Notes: a model not told the origin generated them from the letters alone. DNA of 64,000 bases from Halichoerus grypus (GCF_964656455.1 NC_135717.1:17812775-17876774), one strand, 5' to 3'. Positions 10,760 to 22,554 are shown, counted from the stretch's first letter. Numbers and translations are program-made.

Positions 10760-11110
10760 CTGGGCAGGGCCAGGGAAGCCTCTGCAGCGGAGTGATGTTT
10801 AATCAGCCCTTTGAAAGACAGCCGAGATAAGGAGAGCAAGGGCGCCCCAGCAGAAGGAGGAAGGCAGGCAGGGACCTGAGATCGTCTGGTCTGAGCACCC
10901 GGTGGTCAGACCTGCAAAGTGGTTTGGTGTCCGTGGTGGCGGGAGGAGTGGGCTAAGGCGCTGGAGATGCAGGCCGGAGCCCATCTCGGAAGGACCTGGA
11001 ACAGCGTTTAGACTTTGTCCTGGGGCAAGCAATGGGGGGAGGAGGTTAAACAGAGGAGCCGGGCTCATCCCTGTGGCAGCAAGTGCAGGGAAGGGAGCTA
11101 GATGGGGGCC
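10760..11110 (-). repeat. L2 LINE, antisense
   Basis: Diverged L2 antisense text: GGACCTGGAACAGCG, GTTTAGACTTTGTCCTGGGGCAAGCAATGGGG and GCAGCAAGTGCAGGGAAGG. Confidence 0.4.
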
Positions 11111-11217
11111 GGCAGGGGTGGGGTGCAGCAGGGAAATGGGAGGTCTCGGCCTATGGTGGTGGCTCAAGAGAGGGGAACCACATTTCGGGCCCCTTAAATC
11201 CCACCCCCACTCACTCC

Positions 11218-11642
11218 TGACATAGACTCTCCTTGACTAAAGCAACGTCAGGCCCCTCTGAGCCCTCTTCCTAACCAGGCCCTGACCTTGGGCTCTGTCC
11301 TTGGCCGGCTTAGTCCCGTTTTAGCCAGAATCCCACAGGGTCAGTTTAGCAAGAATCCCTCACCCTTGAAACCCACTCAGATTCCTCATCCCCACCTGGG
11401 GCTGCCGGTGAGAGTCCTGTCAAGTCGGGTTAGCGGGAATCCCTCTAGCTGTGCTATTTTCCTCTTAGTAATTTTCCCCCATCGACCCCACCCTGCGCCT
11501 CCGCTCTAGCCTCCCTCTTTGCCTTGTTGCCTGAGCTCCATCTCTCTCCCCTCAGGCCAACCCCCCATTGCTGTGGCCCCTTGAATAAAGAAAGCGTGCC
11601 TTGCTGTCTTTAACAGGTGCCACGATCAAGTTTTCCTTAACA
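11218..11642 (+). repeat. Candidate LTR of an old endogenous retrovirus
   Basis: A non-coding segment of about 425 bp that starts TG, ends CA and has AATAAA (in CCCCTTGAATAAAGAAAGC, near 11584) about 55 bp from its end followed by a T-rich stretch, the usual LTR layout. A motif of the type TTAGC-(2-3 bases)-GAATCCC recurs near 11322, 11347 and 11430. No target duplication and no internal viral genes were seen, so it may be a solo LTR or a chance resemblance. Confidence 0.35.
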
Positions 11643-12034
11643 CCTGGCCACACCCAAGGTGATTTCACCTGTTAGTGGCTATTTGAAAATACCTGTCCTC
11701 TCCAAGGGGCGGCCCAAGGAGTTTGCATTTGTTTCAATCTTATCTGCAGCTTGAGTACAAGGCCCGGTGCGGAAGCAGCCAGAATTTCTGATCTTCCCTG
11801 TGTGGCCCCAGATCTGCAAGGACTTCTGTCTGAACAAATGGCAACTCTGTCCTTGGAGGAGCTCCTGCCAAACACCCCAGGGGTGTCTTTACACCCTATG
11901 TTTGATCCTTGAGCAAATCTTGCTGGACCTGCTTTGAAAATGGACCCAGAGCCTCCACTGCCTTTGCCACCCCCCTGGGCAGAACCACTGGCATTACCTT
12001 GCCTGGAGTTACTCACTAGCCCCTAGCTGGTCCT
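11643..12034. other. No gene seen
   Basis: A 114-codon minus-strand frame at 11672-12016 lacks motifs. No repeat was recognised. Confidence 0.4.
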
Positions 12035-12565
12035 CTTCTTCACCCAGCTGCCAGAGAGGTCCTGTTATACCCAGGGTCAGATCCTGTCTCCCCTCTGCTC
12101 AGAGTCGCTTGAGGCTTCCACCCTACTCGGGGTAAATGCCATAGTCCTCGTAAGGGCCTACCCAGACCATGATCCTCACCCTCTCCCCATCACCTCTGCA
12201 CCCTTGTTTTCTGCTATTCTCCTCGCTGCCCGCTCAGCTCCAGCCACACTGCTCTCGGAGTTATCGGTCTACCTCAGGGCCTTTGCACTGGCTACTCCCA
12301 CTTCCTGGAACCTCCTTTCCTGGGATGTCCCTATGGCTTGCTCCCACCGTCCTTCAGGCCTTGGCTCCAATGTCATCTTCCCAGTGAGGTCTCCTCGAAA
12401 CCCTGCTTTAAAGTCCCAACCTGCTCCCTTCACTTCTATCCCCGCCCCCTGCTTTATTTCTGCCCTTGGCTTTTAACACTTGCATACCCTACATCATAGG
12501 TATTAATGTTTGTGTTCTCTTTTCTCCCCAGTTCTGAGCATCCAGTGGGTGCTCAACGAGTGGAA
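12035..12565 (+). repeat. L2 LINE 3' region
   Basis: Well ordered: AGATCCTGTCTCCCCTCTGCTCAGAG, CTCAGGGCCTTTGCACTGGCTACTCCC, CTTCCTGGAACC, GGCTCCAATGTCATCTTCCCAGTGAGG. The peptide that looks like RAFALA in forward frames here and elsewhere in the window is this L2 segment, not a gene. Confidence 0.65.
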
Positions 12566-13334
12566 GGACATTGCAACCCCGCTCTGTGAAGAGGGTGTGA
12601 TCCCTGAGACATATTTCAGTTGGGATCTGCTGGCTTCGAATGCCCAGGACAGAGTTCCCAGCCTGAAGGTCACCGAGTCCTGCCCACATGTCCATTGTCA
12701 CAAGCCTCCATCTGAGGGACTGATTTTCAAAAGTGTACAGACACTCCTGCAGTATTGCACACTATTTAAAAGTGACACTGAAGTCCTTGCAGGTTTTTGG
12801 CCATTATATATTTTCTCTGTCAACCCATACCCTCAACTCCGTGATTATTGCACGGAGGTCCTCCTTCTCAAAATAGCTGGGAAGGCCTTGTGTAGGGCCA
12901 GAAAAGGGATCTAATGAAGGAGTCTGGAGACCCCTGGCCATCCTTCATATGAGTTCCTGCCAGGGACATTGCTCACAGTTACTGTCACCCACCAGCTGAC
13001 TGTGAGCACAGGTTCACCCACCAGAATAAGGCCATTCATACTTTGTTAACCTTGACTTCTGCAAGCCCTGCCATTCCACAAGCTGGGGGTTTTTGGAGCA
13101 GCTCTCAGCTTGGGCAGAATTCAGATGAGCTCTTGCAATCAACAGGTAATCAATTGTCGTATACCCTGGGCATCTGGGCCCCATGCACTGCTGGCGTGAA
13201 GGGAGTTCGGGTCACCTCAGAGCCGAGGTGGGGCTGGGGGTGCTTACAGTTGGGCAATCCCACTCTGCACAAGAGAGCTCAAAAGGGTTTGTGGGAATTT
13301 GGTCCACTGATCTTGGTTCAGATGTTAATCATAC
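12566..13334. other. No gene seen
   Basis: Unassigned. The 134-codon frame at 12510-12914 starts in the L2 tail and has no recognised domain. Confidence 0.45.
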
Positions 13335-13562
13335 TGGCCGGCATTTATTGACCACCTACTATGCTCCTAATGCTTTTTTAAAGGCACGATCTCATTACAA
13401 CAGCCTGATAGGCCTCTCCCCCTTTTTATTCTTTTTCTTTTCTTTTCTTTCCTTTTTTTTTTTTTTTTAATAGGTACGGAATTGAGGCTCCCAGAGGTTA
13501 AGTGACATGTTCAAAGCCCCCAGCGGGTCAAGTCCCAGAACGGCCTGACCCCAAAGTGAGTA
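13335..13562 (-). repeat. MIR SINE with internal T tract
   Basis: CATTTATTGACCACCTACTATGCTCC and CCAGAGGTTAAGTGACATGTTCAAAG frame a pyrimidine stretch (13430-13468) that has expanded inside the element. Confidence 0.55.
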
Positions 13563-14159
13563 TTCTTGTTTTTTTTTCCCCCCTGAAGTCAGTATTCTTA
13601 ACCATTCTTCCCCCACCCCAACCTTGAAGTTTCTGGGTAGACAGCCTCTGTAGGGCATCCCTACCTAGCAGCTACAACCTTGTGTCCAGACCTCCTTGGG
13701 TCATGCTGCCCTGGATCTCAAGTGGGGATGGCCTGCAGGAGGAAGCCTCATTTGTCATACGCAGCACCTGGCATCCCGTATGGGGCACTTCTTTGCCACC
13801 TCTGCTGCCGTCCCATGCCATAATAGAGCCCAGCTGACTGGAGCTTCCACGTGCCAGAGAAGTCCTTCCTTTTGGTTTACACAGTCTAAGTCCCCCTGGG
13901 GGAAAGCACAAGCCCCAAAGACTCTACAACCCTGAGTTCCTGGAGGGACACCCCTTCCGATGGGTCCCGCAGAAGGCATCCCTTTCAGCTGAGCCTGAAG
14001 CTCCCTGGCTATGGGAAGCCCAGGAAACTTTGCAGCCCTGACCCTTCAGGGCTCCTTCCTCGGGCTCCCTCCTGCCGGTCCTTGTCCCTCCTGGGGAGCC
14101 CAGCACGCTCTACTGAGTAGGATGCCCCCTCCTGGCCGGGTTTGTGGCCCCCTCCTTCC
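13563..14159. other. Upstream flank of the GSG1L CpG island
   Basis: Moderately GC-rich sequence with few CpG. No TATA-like promoter or gene was recognised. Confidence 0.45.
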
Positions 14160-14544
14160 CCCCCCCGCCCCCCACGCCGTCCCCCGCGGGGAGCTTCTTT
14201 CTCCGAGAGCGCCTTGCCTGGCATTCTCCTTGCTTCTCAGCCCCTCCAATCGGGTGCGGGGCTCCTCGGGGGCGCCCCTTCTCTCCGGGTCCCCCGCCCG
14301 AGCCCGGCGCGGGGCGCCCCCTCTCCCTGCTTAGGGCGGGCGCCGCAACAGTGTCGCCGGCCGCCTGCAGGTGTCTCCCCACGGAGGGGCGCGCGTCCCT
14401 GCGCCGCGGCCGCTGCCAGGCGCCGGCGGCTCCTCGTCGAGGTGCACTCGCGCTCCGGGCTCCGGGCGCGCCGGAGCCGCTCCGCCGCTGCCGCCCGCCC
14501 CCCGCGCCCCCCGCGCCCCCCGCGCCGCGCCCTCACCCCGGGGA

Positions 14545-14554
14545 GGGGCGGGGA
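14545..14554 (+). promoter_or_regulatory. GC box (Sp1/KLF type)
   Basis: GGGGCGGGGA, about 150 bp upstream of the start codon, inside a GC-rich tract. Other GC-rich motifs surround it, so this site is only one candidate. Confidence 0.45.
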
Positions 14555-14559
14555 GAGCC

Positions 14560-14634
14560 ATGGGCCCGCGCCGCGTCCGCCGCCGCCGATCGCAGGCGCC
14601 CGAGCCCCGGGGCGCGGCGGGCAGCGGCCGCTGA
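14560..14634 (+). other. Upstream ORF of 24 codons in strong start context
   Basis: The ATG at 14560 has G at -3 and G at +4 (GAGAGCCATGGG), better than the main start. The frame runs 24 arginine-rich codons to a TGA at 14632-14634. It is in frame with the GSG1L ATG but separated from it by that stop, leaving 69 bp. It matters only if transcription starts upstream of 14560, which is not known. Confidence 0.5.
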
Positions 14635-15061
<427 letters not shown>

Positions 15062-15700
15062 GAGCTGCGGCTCGGCGCCCGGCTACCCCACCCCCTCCCC
15101 GCCCCGGGCGGCGCGGCCCCCGCGGCCCGAGCCCCGGCCCCGCGCTCCCTCCCGGCGGCCGGCCGAGGAGCCCCGCGCTCCGCAGGACTCGGCCGCACGC
15201 CCGGGCACGGGGTGCGCGCGGGAGCGGGCCCGGGGAGAGTGGGGGGCGGCCGGGACGCACCGCCGTGCCGGGGCTCCGGGCGGAGCTGCTGCCCTTTCCG
15301 AGCGCCGGGCGCCTTTGGGGACGTCGCCGCGCCCCGGGGAGGCGCGTCTCCCGGGCACCCGGCCCAGCGGCCGGTCGGCGGGGCGCGAGCTCCTCTCCGC
15401 GCCAGAACTCGTCTCTGGGCTCGCCCCCTCCCCCGCCTTCGTTCGCGGGGCACTGGCTCCCCCTTCCCGGCCCGTCCCGCCTGGGGGAGGGCGCACCGAC
15501 TGCTGCTACGAGGTCCACCCCCGCCCCGCCCCGCTCCGCAGATCCCCGGAGCCAGGGGCGGGTGGGGGGGGGGGTTGTCGTTCTCCTAGACGGAGCTCGG
15601 ACAGCACGAGAGTCGGGGGTGCGGGGAGCCCTTCGTGTCCTGGCCCCGCCCGGGAGAGGATGCAGCGGGAGGGGGGCGAGGCGGCGGGAAAGCGGGACCG

Positions 15701-15744
15701 CTCGGCTCGGCTCGGCTCAAAACTGGTGGGGGTGGGGGTGGGGG
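15701..15744 (+). repeat. CTCGG repeat followed by G-rich tract
   Basis: CTCGGCTCGGCTCGGCTC is followed by GGTGGGGGTGGGGGTGGGGG (15725-15744): three runs of five G spaced by single T, preceded by GG. It can form a G-quadruplex on the coding strand near the start of the intron. Confidence 0.85.
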
Positions 15745-16134
15745 TGACTTTTCAGAAGGCAGATCGAACTGCGCCCTTTGCCTCGCTCCTCTTCCCGTGC
15801 GCGCCCCAGGGCAGCCGGGGCGGAGTGAGTGTCCTCCAGACGGGCAGTGAGGCCGTGGGGCCGGGGTGGGGGTGCAGGGCCACACCACCCACTACCTCCC
15901 AGATCATGTTGTGCTCTAGGTCGGGGCGTGGGGACCCTCTTGAGTGAATTGACCTCTCTCCCCAAGGTTAAAAGTCTGTGCATGCACAGCTCTTCTGCGC
16001 TCAGGGACGTGGTCTATGTGGGTACCCTGATGTCCATGGGGGTGGGTGACAATGGAGTTTGCCCTGAACAAGCTGTTGGCCTGATTGGTTGTCTAAAGGA
16101 CAGAGAGACAAGAAGGTGTAAAATAAACCCAAGG
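15745..16134. other. No gene seen
   Basis: Intron 1 immediately after the CpG island; no repeat or exon recognised. Confidence 0.45.
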
Positions 16135-16490
16135 AGGCTGCTCCCTCTGCCTGGAGTTCCCTTCCCCACATCTTCCCTGGCTGGCTCCTCACTCCACTGG
16201 CAGGTCCCCACCCCGCTTGCCAGGCAGGGTCTTCTGGAGAGAAGACCTCCCCATCCCCTTCGGAGGCAGGGTCCCCTAACTTTGTCTCTCGTCACCACCT
16301 TTATCTTCTTCATCAAGCTTGGCACAACCTGAGATTTCCTGGAGCCTGCCTCTGGTCACTAGCCTCTTGTCCCCTGTCTCCACAGGATGTCCCTGTGAGG
16401 GCAGGGCCTGGGTTGCCTGCTTGACGGTCATCCCCAGCCTCTGGGGAGCATCTAGTGCACAGGAGGTCGTCGGTACACTTTGGTGGGATT
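16135..16490 (+). repeat. L2 LINE 3' region
   Basis: CTCCCTCTGCCTGGAGTTCCC, later TGTGAGGGCAGGGCCTGGGTTGCC and CATCCCCAGCCTCTGGGGAGCA follow L2 order. Confidence 0.5.
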
Positions 16491-17189
16491 CATGTGGGAA
16501 GAGGGCCTGGGATGATAAACCTGCAAGGTTTCCTGGGGTGCCGTGCGCTCTGCCTTGCCTCTGGAGGTGCCCTGATGAACTTCTCTGTGACCACCTGTGA
16601 TGCTAGCCGTTTGTCAGACAGCCGCTGTTTGAATAGGCTTCCACCTCTGACCGGTTTCGCCCCATCAGACTCCCTTCTGATGTGCACTCAGAACTCACAT
16701 CTTTACTCCGGGATGTAAAAAAAAAAAAAAAAAAAAAAGAACCTCAAAAGGTATCTTGGCTAAAATTTTCTGCTTTCCACTCAGTCTGACCCTGACCTTT
16801 TCCACGGAGGCCTCATAATGTCTTATCCTGGGGAACATCTGCACCTTTTGGGGTAGAGGTCCCCACACATCACCTCCACTTGTCACCAAGTTTCTCCTTT
16901 GTGTAGAAGCTCAGCCTCCTTGTCCTTCCTTTACGCACATACTTAAAAACCCAAGGCTGCGTCTCTGGAGTGGTCCGGTCCCTGCCTCCGTGGGGTGTCC
17001 CGGCCGCCGATGGCTGGCTGAGTCTCTTCACTGGGGTCTCTCCTGGCTTCTCCCTGAAGGTCACGGCCCCACCTCTTGTGGTGATTTCCCTGTGCGGCGC
17101 GCATCCATGTCACTCATCCAAGGCTCGACTCGGGATGTTTAAGCCCGAGCAGTTTAAAAGATTATTAATTGAAAAACATTTAAAGCAAT
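16491..17189. other. No gene seen; run of 22 A at 16717-16738
   Basis: The A run has no recognisable SINE or L1 body in front of it. The rest is unassigned. Confidence 0.5.
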
Positions 17190-17375
17190 GTTGGCTTACA
17201 TTTATTGAGCCCTTAATGCGCACCAGGCACTGCTAAACTTCTTACCTGCCAGATCTTGCTGACTCCTTGCCAACACCTCCGTGGCAGGCCCTCCTAGGGT
17301 GCCTACTCTTCAGATGAGGAATTGGGGGTTCAGAGAGGTTTTTGTCCAGGCGTCCCAGCTGGTGAGGGGGCCCTG
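17190..17375 (-). repeat. MIR SINE
   Basis: CATTTATTGAGCCCTTAATGCGCACCAGGCACTG, CTTCAGATGAGGAATTGGGGGTTCAGAGAGG. Confidence 0.55.
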
Positions 17376-18984
17376 ATTATCTTCGGGGACAGAAGGGCAT
17401 CAGGGTGAAGTGAATGATGCTGTTGGGGGATCCGGGATGGGCACCATTTTGGGGGGCTCTCCGCCAGAGACCCTCTCCCCAGTGCTCTGTTCATAAAAAC
17501 ACGGGTGGTTAGTTTGTTGGGTAAATAAAACAAACCCACAGTTTTCCCTTTTCTCTTGATCGCTGTTGGCTAGAGATCGCCCCTCCCAGAAAATCACAAT
17601 TTTCCTCCCCGAGAGCTTGGAAAATAGTTATCAGCCTGTCAGAGCCGGTGAGAAATTGGGGAGGTCTGTGCCAGCTTGGATGGTTTCCCTGGCTGAACCC
17701 ACAATGCCCAAATCCTGCCTCACCGCCTCCATGATCCTGTAAGGATGTCAGGGAGTACCTGGCCTCAAACTTTTGTTGCTATGACAACCTTTCTTCTGCG
17801 TTCTGTGACCATTTTGTAATTTATTTTTTATTCGAAGAGGGAAAAAAAAATGCCCCAACACCCTCCCCCCCCATAAAAAATCCTGTGCTCCTCTCTCCCC
17901 ACCCCTGAGACATCAAGGACCATGTTCTTTCCCTCCTGCCCAAACTACAGGGAAGGCTTTCTTTCCTTCCCAGTGTTTTACGTTCACCCCAACGAAAACA
18001 CCACCCACGAAATCCTGACCTCTCCGTGAGAAGCAGCTGCTAAGTGCTCCTTCCTCTCCAACGCTTGTTCGGTAATTTCTCTCTGTGCCCAGAAGAGCCT
18101 CTCCCCACTCTGGGCAGCCACAGGAAAATCTAATAAGCCCTTTTACCCACATGAAAAAGTCTACAGCGTTCACAAAGAAAACTGCAGCCTGTCCTAAACA
18201 GACTCAATCTCACCAGACCGGGCACAAAGAAAGCTTTTCTCCTTCTTCCAAGAAGGAGCATCAACCTCCTTCAACAAACAGAAAGGGAGCGTGGCCTTAA
18301 CACAGAATTAGCCCGAGCCCTTCACGCAAATTGGATTTCTCCTCTGTATTAGACGGTCAGCAGGGCTGGGTGGTTGCCCGTTGTTGGCATTCTGGGGGTG
18401 GGGGCAGCGGAGGAAAGGTCTGGAGAAAGAACAGGGAAGGTCTGGGGGTTGGGGAGATGGGCTGGCGGGACGTGTGCTTGTGCTAAGTGGGAGCACAGGT
18501 GAGGTTGGGCTTCCTCTCGTGTGTGTTTGAACCTGAGTAAGTAGGTGACTCGGGAAGCCTGGAGGGGAGGCTGGGCAGGGTGGAGGAGGGCTTGCTGGGG
18601 TGCCTGGAGGGAGGTGGGACTGAGGCAGCCGCAGGGAAGGGAGGGACGGGTCACAGGAAGCAGGAGCACTGTTTCTCCCGGGATGGGTGGATGGGTGGAG
18701 CAACGCCATTTGTGAAGGATGGAAGCTTCTCGAGTCTCCTGTTGGCAGTGTGGTTTGGGCAACAGCCTCAGTTTGCTCCCCTGTAGAGCGGGGATCAGAG
18801 CAGGTGGCACTGGTTGGAGGTGGGAATATTCAGGGAAATAGTGTGGGGAAGGTGCCGCTCACCTGCTGGGTGTGTGAGTGCCCCCTGCCCCCTCCAGAGG
18901 GCCGCCACCCTCCTCTCTCCCGTACACTTCTGCAGCGGTCACCCTGCTTCCTTCGCTGACCCCACTCTCGGCTCTCCACCCAGC
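17376..18984. other. No gene seen
   Basis: Unassigned intron DNA. Open frames of 133 and 153 codons at 18308-18810 (minus) are proline-rich products of GGGA-rich sequence, with no domain. A-rich stretches occur at 17840-17880. Confidence 0.45.
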
Positions 18985-19512
18985 CCCACAGCAATGGCCA
19001 GATCCTGTCCCTCCTTTGTTCAGCCCCCTCCGATGGCCCTGCTGTCACTTAGAGTCAAAACCCCATCCTCCCATGGCTCCTCCCGGCTGTGCCACTTCTC
19101 TGGGCTCCTCTCCTGCTCCCCCCCCGCCCCCGCCATCGTGGTCACTGATGGTCCCTGCCACACTGGCCCCCAAACGCCAGGCACACTCAGCCTCAGAGCC
19201 TTTGCACTGGCCCTTCCCTCTGCCTGGAATGCTTTTCCCCTAGATGGCCGCAAAGCTATTTCTGGAAACTTCTTCAAGTCCGTGCTGAGCTCTCTCTGAG
19301 CACCCAGTTCAAAACTGATCTCCCCACATTTCCTGCTTGCTTTTTCTTCTAGCACTTGCCACGGACTTTACCTCGTCTGCTTTGTGTATTGCCCACCAGC
19401 TCCGTGAGGGTGGCGGAATCTGCATTTATCTGCTTGGTTCATTGTTGCTTCTTAGGCCTCAGGACACTGGCACGCAGTAGGTGCTCAGTGAACATTTGTG
19501 GGGTGAATGTTG
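18985..19512 (+). repeat. L2 LINE, long 3' copy
   Basis: CAATGGCCAGATCCTGTCCC, CTCAGAGCCTTTGCACTGGCCCTTCCCTCTGCCTGGAATGC, CACCAGCTCCGTGAGGG, ACACTGGCACGCAGTAGGTGCTCAGTGAACATTTG: about 525 bp in consistent order. Confidence 0.7.
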
Positions 19513-19914
19513 GATGCTGTTGGGAGGGCTGCGCGTTCTCGGGCTCCAAGTGTCTTCTTCCCCTGCAGTGAGGCAGGGGGCCAACCGGGGACACCTCCTC
19601 TTTCACTGAGGTGCCCACTACACACAGCCCTCCTTTACACAGCCAGGTGCTTGTGGGGTGGGGCCATTCTCACTCAGGAGGACAAAGCCCCTAGCTGAGC
19701 CCCCCTTTCTTGCTTCCCCTTCTTTTCTACAGAAAACCCCAGATCTTCTGCCTGTTCCCTTCAGTTAGGCCGCAACCTTTTTCACGAGTACGAGGACAGA
19801 TATGATGTCCCCACCCAGGAGGCTTCTAGTGCTCGGAGCGTGTCGGTGTAATATCAGACGGGCTTTGTGTTAGGCTCGTCCGATGGGCGAGGACTCGGAC
19901 TGCGAAAGGCCACC
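19513..19914. other. No gene seen
   Basis: Unassigned intron DNA without a recognised repeat. Confidence 0.4.
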
Positions 19915-20105
19915 AAGATCAGTGTTGTTTTCTTCCATTTCCAGAACAGCTCTCTGACAGCCTCGTGCCATGGTTACACCTATTTTCTGGGGCACAGAGA
20001 GATGAAGTGACTTGCCCAAGGTCACACAGCTAACCAGAGGCAGAGCTGGGATGTGCACCCAGGCAGAAGGTTCCAGAAGCTGGCTCTTGCCTGCTGTGCG
20101 GCACC
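19915..20105 (-). repeat. MIR SINE
   Basis: AGAGAGATGAAGTGACTTGCCCAAGGTCACACAGCTAACCAGAGGCAGAGCTGGGATG is a near-consensus reverse MIR core. Confidence 0.65.
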
Positions 20106-20144
20106 ACACCCCCACCAACGCAACTCATTCAGGCTCCCTGGGCT

Positions 20145-20285
20145 CCTCCAATAGAAGAAGAGCTGTGCACCGGAGTCACGAGCCCCGGGTTCGAGCCCAG
20201 GCTCCGATGCCTACTTGCCGAGTGGCTCTGGCTAAGTCCCATTCCCACCCTTTCTGGCCTTTTCTTTCCTCATGTGTAGAAGGAA
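20145..20285 (+). repeat. MIR SINE
   Basis: GAGTCACGAGCCCCGGGTTCGAGCCCAGGCTCC and TGCCTACTTGCCGAGTGGCTCTGGCTAAGTCCC keep the tRNA-derived head and core. Confidence 0.55.
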
Positions 20286-20304
20286 GGTTTTCTGTATTTT
20301 TTTG

Positions 20305-20530
20305 TCTGGATGGCAGAGGCAACAGAGCACCCCATGATGACAGGCTTCAGGGACAGACAGCCGGGGCCCCAGCCCCCGTGCCACCGCTCGCCTGCTGTGT
20401 GGCCTTGGCTGGGGGCTCGCCGTCTCTGGGCCTCAGTTTCCTTGGCTGGGACGCAGGGACGATCAGAGCTGCCTCACCAGCCTTGCTGGAGGTAAAGCAC
20501 CGCAAACACCCAGTAAGGGCTGTGACTGAC
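20305..20530 (+). repeat. MIR SINE, second adjacent copy
   Basis: GCCTGCTGTGTGGCCTTGGCTGG, CTCTGGGCCTCAGTTTCCTTGGCTGG and GAGGTAAAGCACCGC. It follows the previous MIR in the same orientation. Confidence 0.55.
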
Positions 20531-20999
20531 CCCGTGGCCCGGGGTCCGCTCGGAACCGTCCATCTGTTTCCTTTGGCCCCGCAGTGTTTACGGTCTTGGA
20601 ATGAGTCGACAACAATTGAAAATGGAGACACTTCACGGAAACATCTGGATTTGTGGCTTTCCTCAAAAGCCTGGCAGGTCCGTGAACAACCGGGCCCGGG
20701 ATCCTGTGGGAGTGGCAGTGGGCCCTCCCGGGAGGCCACAGGCCGCCCCCTCGCTGTGGACACGACCTGCCCCCTTCCAGGGCCCCAGCCTTGGAAGAGT
20801 CCTCCTTGGTGCCTCTGGTCCTCTTGTCTCCATCTCGTCCTGCCGGCTCTTCATTCAGAATCCAGCCCCTGCCGACCAGGCCCTACAGCTCTGCCCTGGC
20901 CTGTGTCCTGGCACCCCGCCCCCGGACTAGGGCAGTAGGCCCTCCCTGGGCTCCCTGCTTCTGCCCTCGGCCCCCCTGGTCTGCTTTCTACCCAGCAGT
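20531..20999. other. No gene seen
   Basis: Part of a 308-codon frame (20012-20938) that runs through two MIRs. It is treated as chance. Confidence 0.5.
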
Positions 21000-21542
21000 G
21001 AAACCCAAGTCAGATCACCTCCGTCCGCTGTGCAGTCCGTCTCACGCAGGTTCAGGGCCAGCGCCTTCCAGGGCCTGTAGCCCGCTGTGCTGTACCCGCC
21101 TCACCTCTCTTACGGCACCCCCTTCACTCCGCCCCAGCCCCAGGAGCCTCCTTGCTGGTCCTTGAACAGGCCAACGCCTTTCTGCCCCAGGGCCTTTGTA
21201 CTTGCTGTTCCTGCCATCTGGGAACTCTTCTCCCACATGTCTGCAAGGCCGGCGGGTCTGGGCTCAAATGTCCTCTTTCCCAGGGGCCTTCCCTGACCAC
21301 GCCCTCTCAATCAGCAACCTCACCCCCCGCCCCAGCACTTCCCTCCCACCTTCTCCCCCCGTGGCTGTGATCATGGTGTTACCCACTACATATCATACTC
21401 CTTTATCTTATGATCTCTCTCCCCTGCTCCCCAGCCAGCTCCGTGGGGACAGGACGTGGTCCGTGTCACAGAGTGCCACATTCCAGCGCCTAGACGGGCT
21501 GGCACTTAGTGAGGGTGCAGTGACGGTGTGTTGAATGCATTT
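21000..21542 (+). repeat. L2 LINE, long 3' copy
   Basis: AAGTCAGATCACCTCCGTCC, CCAGGGCCTTTGTACTTGCTGTTCCTGCC, GGGCTCAAATGTCCTCTTTCCCAGGGGCCTTCCCTGACCACGCCC, CAGCGCCTAGACGGGCTGGCACTTAGTG: an ordered L2 3' end. Confidence 0.75.
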
Positions 21543-22554
21543 GGGATTCTAGAACTTCTCTGGACTTCTGGGTACAGCCAGAGGCCCCGGCTCTGTGCTC
21601 CGTGCCCGTCATTCCCACAGACCTGTCAGTCAGTCTTCTTCGCTCTCCCCTCTTCTGTTCTGCTCCTGAGAAGCGGTGTTCCGTGGGACCCCGTGGGGAG
21701 CTGGAGGGGTTCAGTGTGCTCATTGCCCCTGTCTAATCTGGGGGACCAGGCTTTTGGGGATGCTATGACCTCGGGCCTCTCTGTGTTGCCCGCAGGACTG
21801 TGGTGTTGAAGCTCTTTTGGTCCCAAGTGACAGAAGCAGACTCAAGCCCCAATATGGAAAAGGCGTGCCTCATGGGGGGCTACTGCCCCCCACAGTGTCC
21901 AGGTGGAGATGCAATCACCAGGCCTCGCAGGTCAGAGCCAAGGCCACCCGGGCTCCTGGAGGCCCGAGGTGGTGGGCCCTCCTGCCAACTAAAATCCTAC
22001 AGGGGCCATCCTGGAACAACAGGAGAGGGCCATAGAGGGGTGGTGGGGGCTGTGGGGAACCGGGGGCATCTGCCTCCACTAGAAGGGCAGCTGCTGAGCC
22101 CTAGATGACCATTCTCATTGCAGGGTGGAGGCCCATATGGGACCCTATTGTCCATTTTGTCAAAACTCCAGGTGTTTCTAGGAAATCTCCTGATTGTTAA
22201 AATTTGGGAACCGATTCAATTAAAAAATAAGAAGCCTGCCCTGCTGCAGGCCAAAAGCAAACACTTCCAAGGGGGCGAGCAAACCCTCCTCTTGCCAGTT
22301 TGCAATTTCTAGAGCCGAGCTTTGCTGGTAACAAGATTTGATTCCACGTCTGTTGGTTCACAGTCTTGAGACAGAATCTGATGGGACGGTGTGGTGCAGG
22401 GGGCCGCGATTGGTCCCGTCTGCTGTGTTCTGGGAGGGGGGTAGGATTGCACAACCAGTCCTGTGGGAGAGAGGGCCAGAACTGGGAGCCAGGGCAACGG
22501 AGGGTCCTAGGGCAGACATTCCAAAAAGGAGTCCATCCTCTTGGCCAGCACTGT
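21543..22554. other. No gene seen
   Basis: TGGTCCCAAGTGACAGAAGCAGACTCAAGCC at 21820-21850 resembles the start of the unnamed dispersed family that recurs at 41325. The rest is unassigned. Confidence 0.4.

Noticed and set aside
12169..12476. Recurrent peptide of the type RAFALA in several forward frames (12.2, 19.2, 21.2, 27.0, 56.7, 63.7 kb), at first sight a gene family
   Set aside because: It is the translation of the L2 segment CAGGGCCTTTGCACTTGC, a dispersed repeat.
20012..20938. 308-codon plus-strand open frame
   Set aside because: It crosses two or three MIR copies; the composition is that of GC-rich non-coding DNA.
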